Shown one piece after another: positions 53,877 through 64,000 of a DNA stretch of 64,000 bases. Source of the stretch: Fragilaria radians. Its lineage: Eukaryota > Bacillariophyta > Fragilariophyceae > Fragilariales > Fragilariaceae. A model generated the notes under the pieces. That model was given only the letters and a program-made list of their open reading frames with translations. It did no database searches and had not been told where the DNA came from. Each line of letters begins with the position of its first letter. The first letter of the stretch is position 1. The position numbers and the translations under genes are program-made. The stretch covers positions 243,305 to 307,304 of the forward strand of contig CAAAJI010000019.1 in assembly GCA_900642245.1 (NCBI GenBank), written 5' to 3'.

Positions 53877-56099
53877 ATGTTTGGTGATGACGATGTGTGG
53901 ATGGGTTTGAGCGAAATACCATTGGATTTATTGGGCAGATATGACGTAAGCCCTCAAGATGTTATCATCCTTGAGGATTCATCAAATTCAGAACTTTCCA
54001 GAACTGTCGTTCGAGCAATACCCACCTTGTCCAATGAAATTCGAGTACATCCAAACCTTTTCGAATTTATGAGTCTCGTCTCGCAAAAAGTATCAGGCGG
54101 ATACTCAATTTATCCTTTGCCAATTAATTGTGGATTAGACAATGATCCTTTTGAACGTTTAAATGGGTGGAGTTTGAGAAAGGTACCGATCAAAGAGTTG
54201 GATCCATCAGCAGAAGTCTTTGTGACAATATTTGGGATAGAAAACTGCGATGATAAAGTTGATTGGATTCCAAAAAATAAAATTGATCGTAAAATATCTG
54301 ATCGTGATGTCCAAAGGGCGCTCGAAGGACGACATATATTTGCAAATTCCGTGATAGTTGCCTTGTTAGCTGGATCCATTCGTCCCATTGTAATTCAATC
54401 AATATCCGGTGGTCTATCCAATACCGTTTATCAGGTTGGTTCAAGAGGATTAGCTATTAAATGGAAACTCTGCCCCGGAAGCTTTTCGCAATACGACAAT
54501 CCAATTGACGACTCACGATGGGAAGTGGATTGTCCCGGTTACGATGCCTTATTGGATGAACTCTATTCCTTATGTACATTGCGTCCCATTGCGGCACCCT
54601 CTGGTATTCTCTTGACAGGATGTTCAGGAGTTGGGAAGACTCGATTGGCATCGTGTCTAGCTCGTCGAGTCATAAATGAAGACAACCGTTATGTCCATTG
54701 GGTATCTTGTCATGATTTACTTATGAAAGCATCCTATGTGTCTGACTCCGAAATGATGATGTTATTGCTACCCAACCGACATGCATCATTAGTCGTAATA
54801 GATGACTTGCAGATTTTGAGCCGACATGATAATGATGATCAAGATACAAACAGTCATGATTCGGAGTATATGCTCCTTCGAAATTCCATTCTACACGCGT
54901 TTTCCAAGTTAACGGACACACCTGTCCTTGGGATTGCTTGGGAGTCATCAACTCTCCCATCAAGCCTTGTCAATATTCACAGATTGGAAAAAGAAATCCA
55001 CATGGGAGCGCCCACACAACTACAGCGATGTGCGATCCTTTCCCAAATGCTTCCTGACCAAGGAACCTGGGTTAAGGCTCTTATCGGTCCCACAGCTGGG
55101 TATGTCGCTTCAGATTTGCATCAGGTGTACATCGATGCGACAACTAGAGCTACAGCTCAGTGTCGTGATGTACAATGGGATGATTGGAAGGAAGCCGTCC
55201 GAAATACTCCTCCCTCACAGCTTGCATGGCTTGATGTCTCACGACCACTGCCCACTGCCGATATTGACAGTCTGGAATCTCCAATTGAAACGTTCCATCA
55301 AAGTTGGAAGAAATTTGGAGGATATAAATCTTTAAAGAAACGGATATATCGTACCATCGTAGCACCATGGAATCGAATTTTGCAGCAGAGAGAAGGCAGC
55401 AACAATTACGACGATAAACGTCAATCAACAGTGATGGGATGGAATCCACCCCGTGGGGTCATCTTCCATGGTCCAACGGGAACCGGAAAAACATTGGCAG
55501 CAGGTTGTCTATCATCCTCTCTGGGACTGAACGTAATCAAAGTTCGCGTCTCAGATATATTAGATCCCTGGCTCGGTGGCTCCGAGGCAACAATGCGATC
55601 GCTATTTAAACGAGCCAGGGCATCGCAACCATGCATTCTCTTCTTTGATGAAATTGATGCAATTGCCAGCAATCGCTATCAAAACGAGGGAGTTGAGAAT
55701 GATGTCTCGTCACGAATTCTGACGACTCTTCTCAATGAACTTGATGGCATATCTAGCACTGCTATTTCGGGAGTTCTAGTCATTGCCTGTACGAATCGAT
55801 TGGAAGATTTGGACGCAGCACTTATCCGTCCTGGACGTTTGGAAGTTCACTTAGAGCTCCTGCCTCCCAGTAAAGAGGATATTCGAGACATTCTCAATCT
55901 GCATCTTTCAAATGTCCCCATTTCGGAAGATGTGGATATTGAAAGTGTAGCTTCACAACTTTTCGATCAGAAAACAACGGGTGCCGATATAGAAGGAATT
56001 TGTCGAGAGGCTTGTACTATTGCTATCCAATCGTCAAATAACGACTGGGAGTCAATAATCCTCAAAATCGATCATCTTCATCAAGCCCTACATTCCTAA
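53877..56099 (+). CDS. Tandem AAA+ ATPase (Cdc48/Afg2/PEX1-type)
   Basis: Single exon, 740 aa from ATG 53,877 (MFGDDDVWMGLSEIPL). Tandem AAA+ proteins of this group form ring hexamers that unfold or remodel proteins. The first ~210 residues may be a Cdc48-like N-domain. D1 has Walker A GCSGVGKT (~248) but a Walker B of LVVIDDLQIL, with Asp where the catalytic Glu normally sits. D2 has Walker A GPTGTGKT (~532), ILFFDEIDAIA, sensor ACTNR and arginine finger ALIRPGRLE. The pore-loop area reads WLGGSEATMRSLF. The degenerate D1 recalls PEX1 and the D2 recalls Afg2/SPATA5 (TTLLNELDGI), so subfamily is open: PEX1 would imply peroxisome import, Afg2 ribosome maturation. It converges on the SLC4 gene with 37 bp between stop codons. 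Confidence 0.75.
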   Translation: MFGDDDVWMGLSEIPLDLLGRYDVSPQDVIILEDSSNSELSRTVVRAIPTLSNEIRVHPNLFEFMSLVSQKVSGGYSIYPLPINCGLDNDPFERLNGWSLRKVPIKELDPSAEVFVTIFGIENCDDKVDWIPKNKIDRKISDRDVQRALEGRHIFANSVIVALLAGSIRPIVIQSISGGLSNTVYQVGSRGLAIKWKLCPGSFSQYDNPIDDSRWEVDCPGYDALLDELYSLCTLRPIAAPSGILLTGCSGVGKTRLASCLARRVINEDNRYVHWVSCHDLLMKASYVSDSEMMMLLLPNRHASLVVIDDLQILSRHDNDDQDTNSHDSEYMLLRNSILHAFSKLTDTPVLGIAWESSTLPSSLVNIHRLEKEIHMGAPTQLQRCAILSQMLPDQGTWVKALIGPTAGYVASDLHQVYIDATTRATAQCRDVQWDDWKEAVRNTPPSQLAWLDVSRPLPTADIDSLESPIETFHQSWKKFGGYKSLKKRIYRTIVAPWNRILQQREGSNNYDDKRQSTVMGWNPPRGVIFHGPTGTGKTLAAGCLSSSLGLNVIKVRVSDILDPWLGGSEATMRSLFKRARASQPCILFFDEIDAIASNRYQNEGVENDVSSRILTTLLNELDGISSTAISGVLVIACTNRLEDLDAALIRPGRLEVHLELLPPSKEDIRDILNLHLSNVPISEDVDIESVASQLFDQKTTGADIEGICREACTIAIQSSNNDWESIILKIDHLHQALHS

Positions 56100-56136
56100 A
56101 TATATCAACTGTTACTTACTATCTTATATTTGTATT

Positions 56137-58202
56137 TTACACAGGCTTGGGGTCTCCAAGTGTTGATAGCTCTTCTTCTGTGAAAAGTTTGGGCAGTAGA
56201 TAGGATCGAATTAGCATTAACAAACCAATCACACCGGGAAAGAAAATTGAAGTAGACGGATTTTGTTTGAACGCCCAAAGTCCAGCCAAGCACAAAACTT
56301 GGATGGATGTGAATAAATTCGTTTTCCTTCGACCGATGACCTGCATGGGATGTCCTGAAGGTAATCGCTTTGCCTCGGCAACACTATCGCGTACTCGTTG
56401 TAAGAACGAATTCCCAGACATGAGCTTACGACCCAGAAATAGAAAGATCCCAGAAACCACTGGAATCGGAACAAACCGTAGGAGTGGAAGTAAAAAGAGG
56501 GTACCCGCAATGAGGGCATGAATTACGAACCCTGTTACACGAGTCTCAGTAACTTGTACAATTTCCATTTCCTCTGTTTCTTGGTTGTATTGAACTTCAG
56601 TCATGGCACGAACATGATTCATGGATTGCACCGTGGCACCACACATCCAAGGTAAGCCTAGTAAAGAAACACCTGCCAAATCGAACCGAAAAACGACATC
56701 AGGTTAAAGCAAAGGAGGAATTTACAAGAGAGTTTCACTAACTTACAAAGTGTGATGAATCCTAAGGCAAACATGTCCAAATTGTAGGCGGCCCCTTTCT
56801 TCAACTGATTGTCCACATTGTTAACTACTCGAACGCTTATGTTTTGGTCCATAAAGAATAGGCTTGTTAGTAGTATGGCAGGAATACTGCATAGAAGGCG
56901 AACTTTAGCTGGAATGTCTGTCATTGTGACGAATAAACTGCGCCCCCCTGCAAGCTCAAATGAATCGGGGACTGTCAGTGTCGGAATACCAAATTTACTA
57001 CACCATGGAAGCATGTTCAAGATGGACATGAAAAAGAAAATTGTTATCGGGCCGAAATTTTTTATGGTAGTTCGAGTTTTCTGATTAAAGAACTTGCTGG
57101 CTTGAAAGGCAGTAACTTTCATTGTTGACCAAAATGTAGACAAGGCAATACCCAAGGCAACGAATGGCATGGTCAAGTTCATGGGATCTGCAAGAACAAA
57201 GTTTCTTCCAAGGGAAGAGAGAGCTTCGTAAATGAAATTTAGACTGAGAAGACCGTTGAAGACCTCATCCGTAAACCGCGTGCAGTATCGAATCAATTTG
57301 CTTGAACCTGCCAATCCCAAAATCATCATATACAGCGATGTCCAAAGTCCGACCCATGCGTAAACCGGTAGGAACGCCAATCCATTCAATGAACAATATC
57401 GGAAGAGTCCAGAAATAAATGCTAGGGTAAGTCCAGTCGGAGCAATAAAGGTCATGGGTTGGCCGCAAAGTACCGCATATGCCTGAATTCGGAAGTGAGT
57501 CCTTGCGTAAATTTTATTTAGTTCGAACAAACATGGGGTAAAGCATACGCACTTACCATTCCTGACAGCCCACTGCTCAAGAGAAACTCAACGATTCCAA
57601 TTGATCCATTTGTGATCTGAGACGCAATAGTTCCAAAGCTCACAGCAGGAGATAGACACGCAAAGTAAAGAAATAGGATTGCAGGAATAACTTGTTTAAT
57701 GTTCGCCAAACCATCGGTCCAATCTGAAACGTAACATTCGCGTCGTCGCTTTACATCTGCACTGATGATTTGGTCGAGAAAGAGTCAAAGTTAGCTCTTG
57801 AAGATAGTGAAGTTTACATGTTTTTGCTGATACTTACACCATGGCTTTCGAAGCAATTTTCATTAGTAACTTATCCACAAAGAAAAGTTCCTGTGGTGGA
57901 TTGACAGGTGGCTTGGAAGGGTAGGATCGAAATTTTTTTCCACTTAAACTGTCTAAGTATTCCAAATATGATGAAGATGTTCCCAAATGTAACGACGTTG
58001 AATCCAGTCGATTCCATGAACGTAATGACATTGGATGCTTTACGGAGGGTAACAATCGATGCGGACCACTTGTCGATTTGGTCAGATCAATCATCTTCCT
58101 CACCGAAAACGGACTCCGACTTATCATGGATGCATCTCCAAGTCGAAAGGCATGACATGGAGAAATAATTAGGAACAAAACACAAATCGCTGACATTAAC
58201 AT
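56137..58202 (-). CDS. SLC4: SLC4-family bicarbonate transporter with N-terminal presequence
   Basis: Four exons, complement(join(56137..56672,56747..57482,57557..57761,57838..58202)), 613 aa. Introns are 74-76 nt, all GT..AG, and frame holds at each junction (MV|ADVKRRR, SGM|AYAVLCG, TLC|VSLLGLPW). Family hallmarks are YVSDWTDGLANIKQVIPAIL, FACLSPAVSFG, GQPMTFIAPTGL, LGLPWMCGATVQSMNHVRAM and RKLMSG, as in band-3/NBC proteins. SLC4 proteins move bicarbonate, with or without Na+; in diatoms some support carbon uptake for photosynthesis. The ATG at 58,202 gives MLMSAICVLFLIISPCHA/FRLGDAS: a signal peptide, then Phe at the cleavage site and a Ser/Arg-rich stretch, which resembles a plastid presequence. 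A plastid-envelope location is therefore likely but unproven. Confidence 0.85.
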
Positions 58203-59618
58203 TTTCGTCTCCACCACTGAATGAATCAAAATTCACCGACACACAACTTTTGTCCGAAATAACGTGATCCTTTTAAGAAAGGGTTCCAAAACGTGATGAT
58301 CACAGTACGAATAAGAGTAACGAGAATTAAGAAAGATGACGATACGTAAAACTTGGTTTTTGCAATTCCTAAGAGCCTTTGAATTCCAGTCAGAAAAGGG
58401 AAGAGATGAATTTCGTACTTGATGGAGTACGTTGTGAACATCAGCTCCTCAGCGTACGTTTTAAAAGTTTGGAATCCAAATATGTTGGAATATTTTGAAG
58501 TAAATCTTTTCCCCAGAGGAGTATTTCACAGTTCCCAACCGATTGTGACGAATCTCTCACATTCTCAATACTCCATATGAATCTCTGAATAGATTTCCAA
58601 TGCTATCTGACATCAGATTCGAATTCCGAGAAAAAAGTACCACTATACTCCCAACTACAGTAATTCGATATCGAAAATGTATTGAAGATTCATCATGCAT
58701 GATTGAGGAGGATTAAAACAAAGATCTAAGAAAGAGAACTAGGCTAAATTACATTTTTCTTTGACACCGAGCAGATTCATACCAGTTGAATCTTGAAGTT
58801 TTGGAAAAATATCTGGATGTAAATTGATTTCCGCATGGGACTAAACGTCCTAGTACTTCATTGAAATTGAATACAGGAATCGTAGAAAGTCAGAGTGTCA
58901 TGTTTCGTGGAGTGCTATTGGAAGCGAAAAATGTATGAAGGTACAAGAAAAGAGAAGAATTGAATGAAATTTCTTTATATTGGTATGAAAAGAAAGAATT
59001 GACAATATATAGCTAACAACGATAGTTTAGAGGTACCCGTAACTTTTTTCAATCTAATATTTAGGCATCCTATTCCTCACACAACGCCTATCCATGTAAG
59101 TTTTTAAATGACTGGCTTTTATTAAAAGTATTTCTGTACTCCGCACTATTGCAAATGAATGCAATCTTGATGTGCCTCAATTCCATTCTAAGGCCAAATT
59201 CTCATTGCTAACAACTTACATTATGATATTGATTCCTAGATGCCATTACTGTCGGAATTTGATCCCAACATTGTTGTGCAGACAGCAGTTGGTCTGTATA
59301 CGACGTTATTTGGTCATGTTGTTCATTTTCAATTTCTTTATCAGCTTTCCTTTGTTTTGTAATGTAAGGCATATAATTAGCTTGCAAAGAAGGTTGAACA
59401 TGGAAAACAACTTCTTTTATCATATTCTTTTATTCTTTAGATTCATAGCAAGCAGAGTTAACTATCAGACAATTGAAAATGCCTGAATTTTGTTCATACT
59501 AATTCTATTTTAGGATTTCTGTTGAAAATAACTTAACTCTTTGAAATATCCTGATATCAACTCATATCTATTGTACACAAATATTGGCATACTTAAGACT
59601 TGTCCTTTTGTAGTTAGA
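58203..59618. other. Spacer upstream of the SLC4 gene
   Basis: About 1.4 kb. No recognisable gene; the frames near 59,172-59,486 are Phe/Ile/Leu-rich and random-looking. The first few hundred bases should include the SLC4 promoter. Confidence 0.4.
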
Positions 59619-61766
59619 TCATTGCATCTGCTTATCCTGATGTATCAAACGGTTTTTCAGTGTGTCAATCTTTGGAGAAATTGCCGTGGTAGCCGATTGA
59701 ACACTCAACTTGGCTGCTTCCATACCAAATTCAACAGCATCCACGTGATTTTTTCCACTAAGGATCGCTGCCAAGAATGCTCCACATAACGAATCTCCAG
59801 CGCCAGTGGCATTTTCGACCTCTACTTTGGTCTGCACTGGAAAATGATGAAAACTAATCTGGTTATCTGCTTTAGTCGCAAGTAGGACACCTCTGTCTCC
59901 CATCGTCACAATTAGGCATGCCATCGTGGGATGCATATGATGTAAGATAAGCGTAGCCGCAGTTTCCTCATGTCGCAATTGTGTGGTGTTCGTGATTGCT
60001 GCACCATCTTCATGGAATCCGGATTGATCTGATATTCGATCTGCCATGCCCATTAATTCTCCAAGATTTGGGAAAGCGTAGGATATACATGACATGAGCT
60101 TAGCATTCTCTGCGACTCGTCGAGCCTTTGGAATGCTTGTGGGCTCAAAGCAGACCTTACCCCCGTGTTCACTGACTATTTGTGCTGTTTCTTCCAATAT
60201 ATCCACTGGAGGATTAGCATCTAAGAGAACAAAAGGCGTTCGTTTGAGAGTGATTCGATTTGGAACTGTGATGTGTGAAAAGACTTGCATATCCGCAACT
60301 GCAGTGTGTAAGTCCCCAGTGCCATCTAATAGAGCAAGGTACGTGGCTGTTCCCACAGATGGAACCACATGAGAATGGTCGTGTCCTCCAAGATTCTCCA
60401 ACCGTTTCATCATTGCTCGACCTCGATCGTCGTCTCCAATAGCAGTATATATCAGGGGCTTACATCCTAATCGACACAATACTTCAGCCACATTCCTGCC
60501 TACACCCCCATCTGCCTCGTGACAGGATCCTGGATTAGACGTTCCCGTCAGTAGACGAGATGATTTCTCTGATTTAGCGATAATATCTCTTACAGCACCA
60601 CCTAGAACAAGGATATTGGATGTTAACAATGGATTATCATCCGAATCCTCTGGATGAGGAACACCAGGATTGGTAAAAATCATGTTGGACGATTTCTTTT
60701 CAGCAATTGCGATTGCGATTTCAGCTCCAACTTTTGCATTATTCTTGACTAATGAAATATTACTCCGAAGTGACTCTCCTTGAGTCTCTTTGGCTATCGT
60801 TCGAAGGAGAAATGGAGTTACAGCCTGTCCTGTAATCCCTTGTTCGGTTGCCAACTCTAAAGCCTGCTGAATGGCGTCCTCGACCATTTGTCCTGCAGGA
60901 TCACGATTGGGAACTCCAACTAGCATGCCATGATCGACACCCAATGATCTTGCAGTCATGTAACATTCAGCCACCTCGCTTGGTGAGCGGACACACCAAG
61001 GACTAGGAACACCAGATCTCGGAGAGAAAAAGGCAGGAAATTCGGGTTCTTCTCCCCAGGTAACTGTAGGCACAGCTAAGGATTCCAAGACTTCTAATGT
61101 ACGGGGTATATCCAAAAGTGATTTGATTCCTGCGCATACTACAACGACGGGTGTCCTTGATAGCTCCATTAGGTCAGCGGATATATCCATTGAAATATGT
61201 CCCCCCCTATGAACGCCGCCAATACCTCCGGTAACAAATGTGGATATTCCTGCTTGATTTGCCAATATCATGGTGGAAGCCACAGTTGTAGCACCCCAAG
61301 AAGGATGAGATGTGCTATAGATAGTATGCTTTCCTAAAAATAAAGAAACTTCTCGTGTAGAAACTTTTTTTGCCTTGGAACCTGCAACCGCTAATTCATG
61401 TAAATGCTCATCAGACAATCCGATATGAATGCGGTTATTTCGGAGCGCGATTGTCGCTGGAGTTACACCCTGTGATCGAAGGATTTCGTTCACATCACAT
61501 GCAACCTGATAATTTTGTGGATAGGGCATCCCGTGTGCCACAATCGTAGATTCTAGTGCCACAACAGGATGTCCCTGGGAAAGAGCTTCATCAACTTCGG
61601 GCGTATAACTGAATAATGGATTGGAGGAGGAATGTAGCGAAAACGATGATAACAACTGTAACGCAGAGAAGCGAAAGCTAGCGCCAGACTGACGACATAA
61701 AATAGAATCCGTGCGTAAATTGGAAACGCCAATTCGAGTAGTCGATTTCAACCAATTTCTCAGCAT
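59619..61766 (-). CDS. Pseudouridine-5'-phosphate glycosidase / PfkB kinase fusion (PsuG-PsuK)
   Basis: Single exon, 715 aa from ATG 61,766 (MLRNWLKSTTRIG). The N-terminal unit (about 50-365) is PsuG: ALESTIVAHGMPYP, GATTVASTM, TGGIGGVHRG and CAGIKSLLDIPRTLEVLE with the conserved Lys; PsuG splits pseudouridine 5'-phosphate into uracil and ribose 5-phosphate. The C-terminal unit (about 380-715) is a PfkB sugar kinase like PsuK, which makes that phosphate: LVLGGAVRDI, DGGVGRNVAEVLCRLG, and ATGAGDSLCGAF with the catalytic Asp. Fusion of the two steps is known in other eukaryotes. The N-terminus is basic and hydroxyl-rich, as in a mitochondrial presequence. The frame upstream of 61,766 is open only from a GTG, so the ATG is preferred. 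Confidence 0.9.
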   Translation of the reverse strand: MLRNWLKSTTRIGVSNLRTDSILCRQSGASFRFSALQLLSSFSLHSSSNPLFSYTPEVDEALSQGHPVVALESTIVAHGMPYPQNYQVACDVNEILRSQGVTPATIALRNNRIHIGLSDEHLHELAVAGSKAKKVSTREVSLFLGKHTIYSTSHPSWGATTVASTMILANQAGISTFVTGGIGGVHRGGHISMDISADLMELSRTPVVVVCAGIKSLLDIPRTLEVLESLAVPTVTWGEEPEFPAFFSPRSGVPSPWCVRSPSEVAECYMTARSLGVDHGMLVGVPNRDPAGQMVEDAIQQALELATEQGITGQAVTPFLLRTIAKETQGESLRSNISLVKNNAKVGAEIAIAIAEKKSSNMIFTNPGVPHPEDSDDNPLLTSNILVLGGAVRDIIAKSEKSSRLLTGTSNPGSCHEADGGVGRNVAEVLCRLGCKPLIYTAIGDDDRGRAMMKRLENLGGHDHSHVVPSVGTATYLALLDGTGDLHTAVADMQVFSHITVPNRITLKRTPFVLLDANPPVDILEETAQIVSEHGGKVCFEPTSIPKARRVAENAKLMSCISYAFPNLGELMGMADRISDQSGFHEDGAAITNTTQLRHEETAATLILHHMHPTMACLIVTMGDRGVLLATKADNQISFHHFPVQTKVEVENATGAGDSLCGAFLAAILSGKNHVDAVEFGMEAAKLSVQSATTAISPKIDTLKNRLIHQDKQMQ

Positions 61767-62992
61767 GGCGAGGGTGGATAGTATTTGCTCGATTGATAGA
61801 TTAATAGATTGATAGAGATTTTCAATAGAAGAAATATAACACTTCTGTAATGATTGAGAAAGCGAATAGAATGCTCTCACACGAGTTACAACGTGTGTTC
61901 AATCTGCTAGCGATTGACTTTGACAACCTTTGATGTAAAAATCTTGAAGTTTCACCATCTTAAAGACCACGAGTACTATCGCTACATAGACATTCATAGT
62001 ATTCATGCCTGTACTGTGATTTTTCCCGAACACAACAAAACAAAATCTGAATTCAATATTAGTTGATCAAGTTGTATCCAGGTAACTATTATGTACAAAT
62101 ACAAGTGAGAGGAAAAAGAAGAAAAGCTTTATCAAAAATGACAAAAGAAGACTGTTGAAAGGAAAATTTAGGAAAATTAATCTTCAAAATAGGATCTCGA
62201 GAATGAATCATCAATTTCTTTTCTTTTTCCATTGAATGGACAACTTGTCCGACACAGCTCTCTGGAGAAAAAGAGCCAAGAATCTGTCACCTTGTCAAGT
62301 TAAAGGAAATTGCATTCAAAGATCTTTTTGATACCGAATATTTGGGCAAGATAAAGGGTAAATAAGAGATGGGGTCATTTAATCTTTCCACAAGCTGTCC
62401 CGGTGAAAACAAGATAGCAATTGGGTCTTTGTACGAATGACTGTAGCATTTCATGATCCATTTACAAACTCCTCATCATAAGTTCTTCTTTGTATTAAAG
62501 CCTGCTAAGGCATGGCTATTAATGCTATGTCTCTAAGACCAAGTTCTAAAACATGCATTCACTCAACATTTTATGTGTCATTTTCAAAGCTTTCAACAAT
62601 GATCAGAACATATTAGCTTTGTTAGCATTTCCCTTAAGTGATAATACGGTTCTTAAACTCATGGTAGGCCTTCAACCTTGATCCCACTCATCAAGGCATT
62701 GAAAAGTTATCATCCGTAATCATCAACCAAATTACCGCAAACCCCGGAAGAAATCCGGGTAAAACTACTCAAATGACACGAGATATCATGTGTGACTCTC
62801 TTATCAATTTTGGTTTCCTTTCTCAGTCTTGACTTTTGAATGTTGATAGGTGTAAAAATAAATAAAAAATCTATGGAATAGTCATCTGCATGAACTTTAT
62901 CTGTTATATAATTCTTAAATAATCATGTAAGAAGGGTAATGAAGTAGGCAAATGTCAGGCGACGTAAAAGCAGAATAAAATAGGATTCTTTT
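61767..62992. other. Spacer between the PsuG-PsuK gene and transketolase
   Basis: About 1.2 kb. No recognisable gene. It holds the PsuG-PsuK promoter and the transketolase 3' UTR on the same strand. Confidence 0.4.
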
Positions 62993-64000
62993 TTAGTGCC
63001 CTTGGCTTTGAGTAGAATGAAAAATAGGACGATGAATGAGATTGGGACAAGGGATGTCCTTGTAAAATGCTAGTAACTCCCTTCCTTTGGAAATGACATT
63101 CTCGACTGTAAAGCCAAAGAATTTAAAGACATCAGGTCCAGGACCTGATCGTCCGAATTCAGTCATTCCAATGTGAGCATGTGCAAAGCGATGCCATCCA
63201 TGAATGGCGGCAGCTTCAACCGAAAGGGTCGGGATGTTTCCTGGGAGAACAGATTTCTGATATTCTAGCGGTTGTTGCAAGAAGACTTCTTGGCATGGTA
63301 ACGAAACAACTCTGGTAGGGATTCCCGATTCTCCTAAAACTCGAGCTGCGTCGAGGCACAAACTAACTTCAGAACCCGTCGCTACTAAAATCAAGGCAGG
63401 ATTCTCGCAAGCAACGGCTGAATATCCTCCTCGGAGAGCTAACTCAATATTTGAGCCGGGAAATCCTTTAACGGTCGAGCGGGAACAGCAAATGACACTG
63501 GGGGTTTTGGGTGTCATTAGCGCCGTACGATATGCTGCAGCAGTTTCGTTTCCGTCCGCGGGACGAAACACATTGAGGTTGGGAATGCATCGGAGCGATT
63601 CCAGGGTTTCAATCGGTTGATGCGTTGGTCCATCTTCTCCCAATCCAATGGAATCATGGGTCATGATGTATATCACTCCAAACTGGGATAGTGCTGAAAG
63701 ACGAATAGCGCCGATACAATATCCAACAAATACTAAGAACGTTGCACAAAAGGGACGTAACCCTCCATATGCAAACATTCCATTACACAATGCTGCCATT
63801 GCATGCTCTCGAACTCCGAAGCGGATATACCGACCATGCGGGGTATCCTTTTGAAAGTCTCCTGATGATTTCAAGTGAGTTAAATTGGAATGAGTGAGAT
63901 CTGCGGAACCCCCAACAAGTTCCTCCAACACAGGCGCTACTGCATTGAGGCATGATTCACTGAATTGACGTGTGGCCTTATCGGCATCCTTCCCAAATTG
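62993..64000 (-). CDS. tkt: Transketolase, C-terminal part (5' end beyond window)
   Basis: The minus frame is open from the window edge (reading QFGKDADKATRQFSES) to a stop at 62,993, giving about 335 residues of the C-terminal half. Transketolase moves two-carbon units with thiamine diphosphate in the Calvin cycle and pentose phosphate pathway. Visible motifs are GGSADLTHSNLTHL, RYIRFGVREHAMAA, THDSIGLGEDGPTHQPIETL (with the conserved Glu of the cofactor-binding site), and RPADGNETAAAYRTAL. The start, ThDP Mg-binding GDG box and any transit peptide lie outside the window, so plastid versus cytosolic location cannot be judged. Confidence 0.95.
   Translation of the reverse strand, partial: QFGKDADKATRQFSESCLNAVAPVLEELVGGSADLTHSNLTHLKSSGDFQKDTPHGRYIRFGVREHAMAALCNGMFAYGGLRPFCATFLVFVGYCIGAIRLSALSQFGVIYIMTHDSIGLGEDGPTHQPIETLESLRCIPNLNVFRPADGNETAAAYRTALMTPKTPSVICCSRSTVKGFPGSNIELALRGGYSAVACENPALILVATGSEVSLCLDAARVLGESGIPTRVVSLPCQEVFLQQPLEYQKSVLPGNIPTLSVEAAAIHGWHRFAHAHIGMTEFGRSGPGPDVFKFFGFTVENVISKGRELLAFYKDIPCPNLIHRPIFHSTQSQGH

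Overview
The window looks like nuclear DNA of a diatom or close stramenopile alga. The arguments are spliceosomal introns of about 50-200 nt with GT..AG ends, a light-harvesting protein with a bipartite plastid presequence, a membrane-anchored LRR protein with an algal-type N-terminal LRR cap, decayed Ty1/copia retroelements, and AT-rich spacers. No operons, tRNA, rRNA or CRISPR arrays were seen. Coding starts are taken at ATG; several frames stay open upstream from GTG/TTG codons, which I did not use for nuclear genes. Five genes were rebuilt by joining exons; the LETM1 gene, the SLC4 gene and the fluoride exporter each span several frames.

Layout. 1.3-14.5 kb: UTP21/WDR36 (+), an arylsulfatase-like enzyme (-), and a very long protein with about 17 IQ motifs (-). 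14.5-22.8 kb: gene-poor, with a decayed copia element (minus strand, integrase then reverse transcriptase), a second relic reading frame (plus), an LTR/PBS-like tract, and a 205-bp duplicate of the last LETM1 exon. 22.8-27.4 kb: a RedCAP-like light-harvesting protein (-) and LETM1 (-, four exons). 27.4-32.2 kb: gene-poor, with a copia Gag-like relic. 32.2-43.8 kb: a membrane-anchored repeat protein that I cannot place in any family (+), a 39-bp minisatellite, a cysteine-rich small protein (-), a FEX/CrcB fluoride exporter (-), a JmjC demethylase (+), a small hypothetical gene (+) and a two-TM unknown (-). 43.8-47.7 kb: gene-poor, with an old ~0.6-kb direct duplication. 47.7-64 kb: an ASA1/GNB1L-like WD40 protein (+), an LRR membrane protein (+), a tandem AAA+ ATPase (+), an SLC4 bicarbonate transporter with a presequence (-), a PsuG-PsuK fusion (-) and the 3' part of a transketolase (-) running off the window.

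The genes do not form one pathway. Themes are ribosome biogenesis (UTP21), organelle ion and metabolite handling (LETM1, SLC4, fluoride exporter), photosynthesis and carbon metabolism (LHC, SLC4, transketolase), nucleoside salvage (PsuG-PsuK) and chromatin (JmjC; ASA1-like). The items most worth a second look are the Gly/aromatic repeat protein at 32.2-34.9 kb, the presequence on the SLC4 transporter, and the LETM1 terminal-exon duplication.
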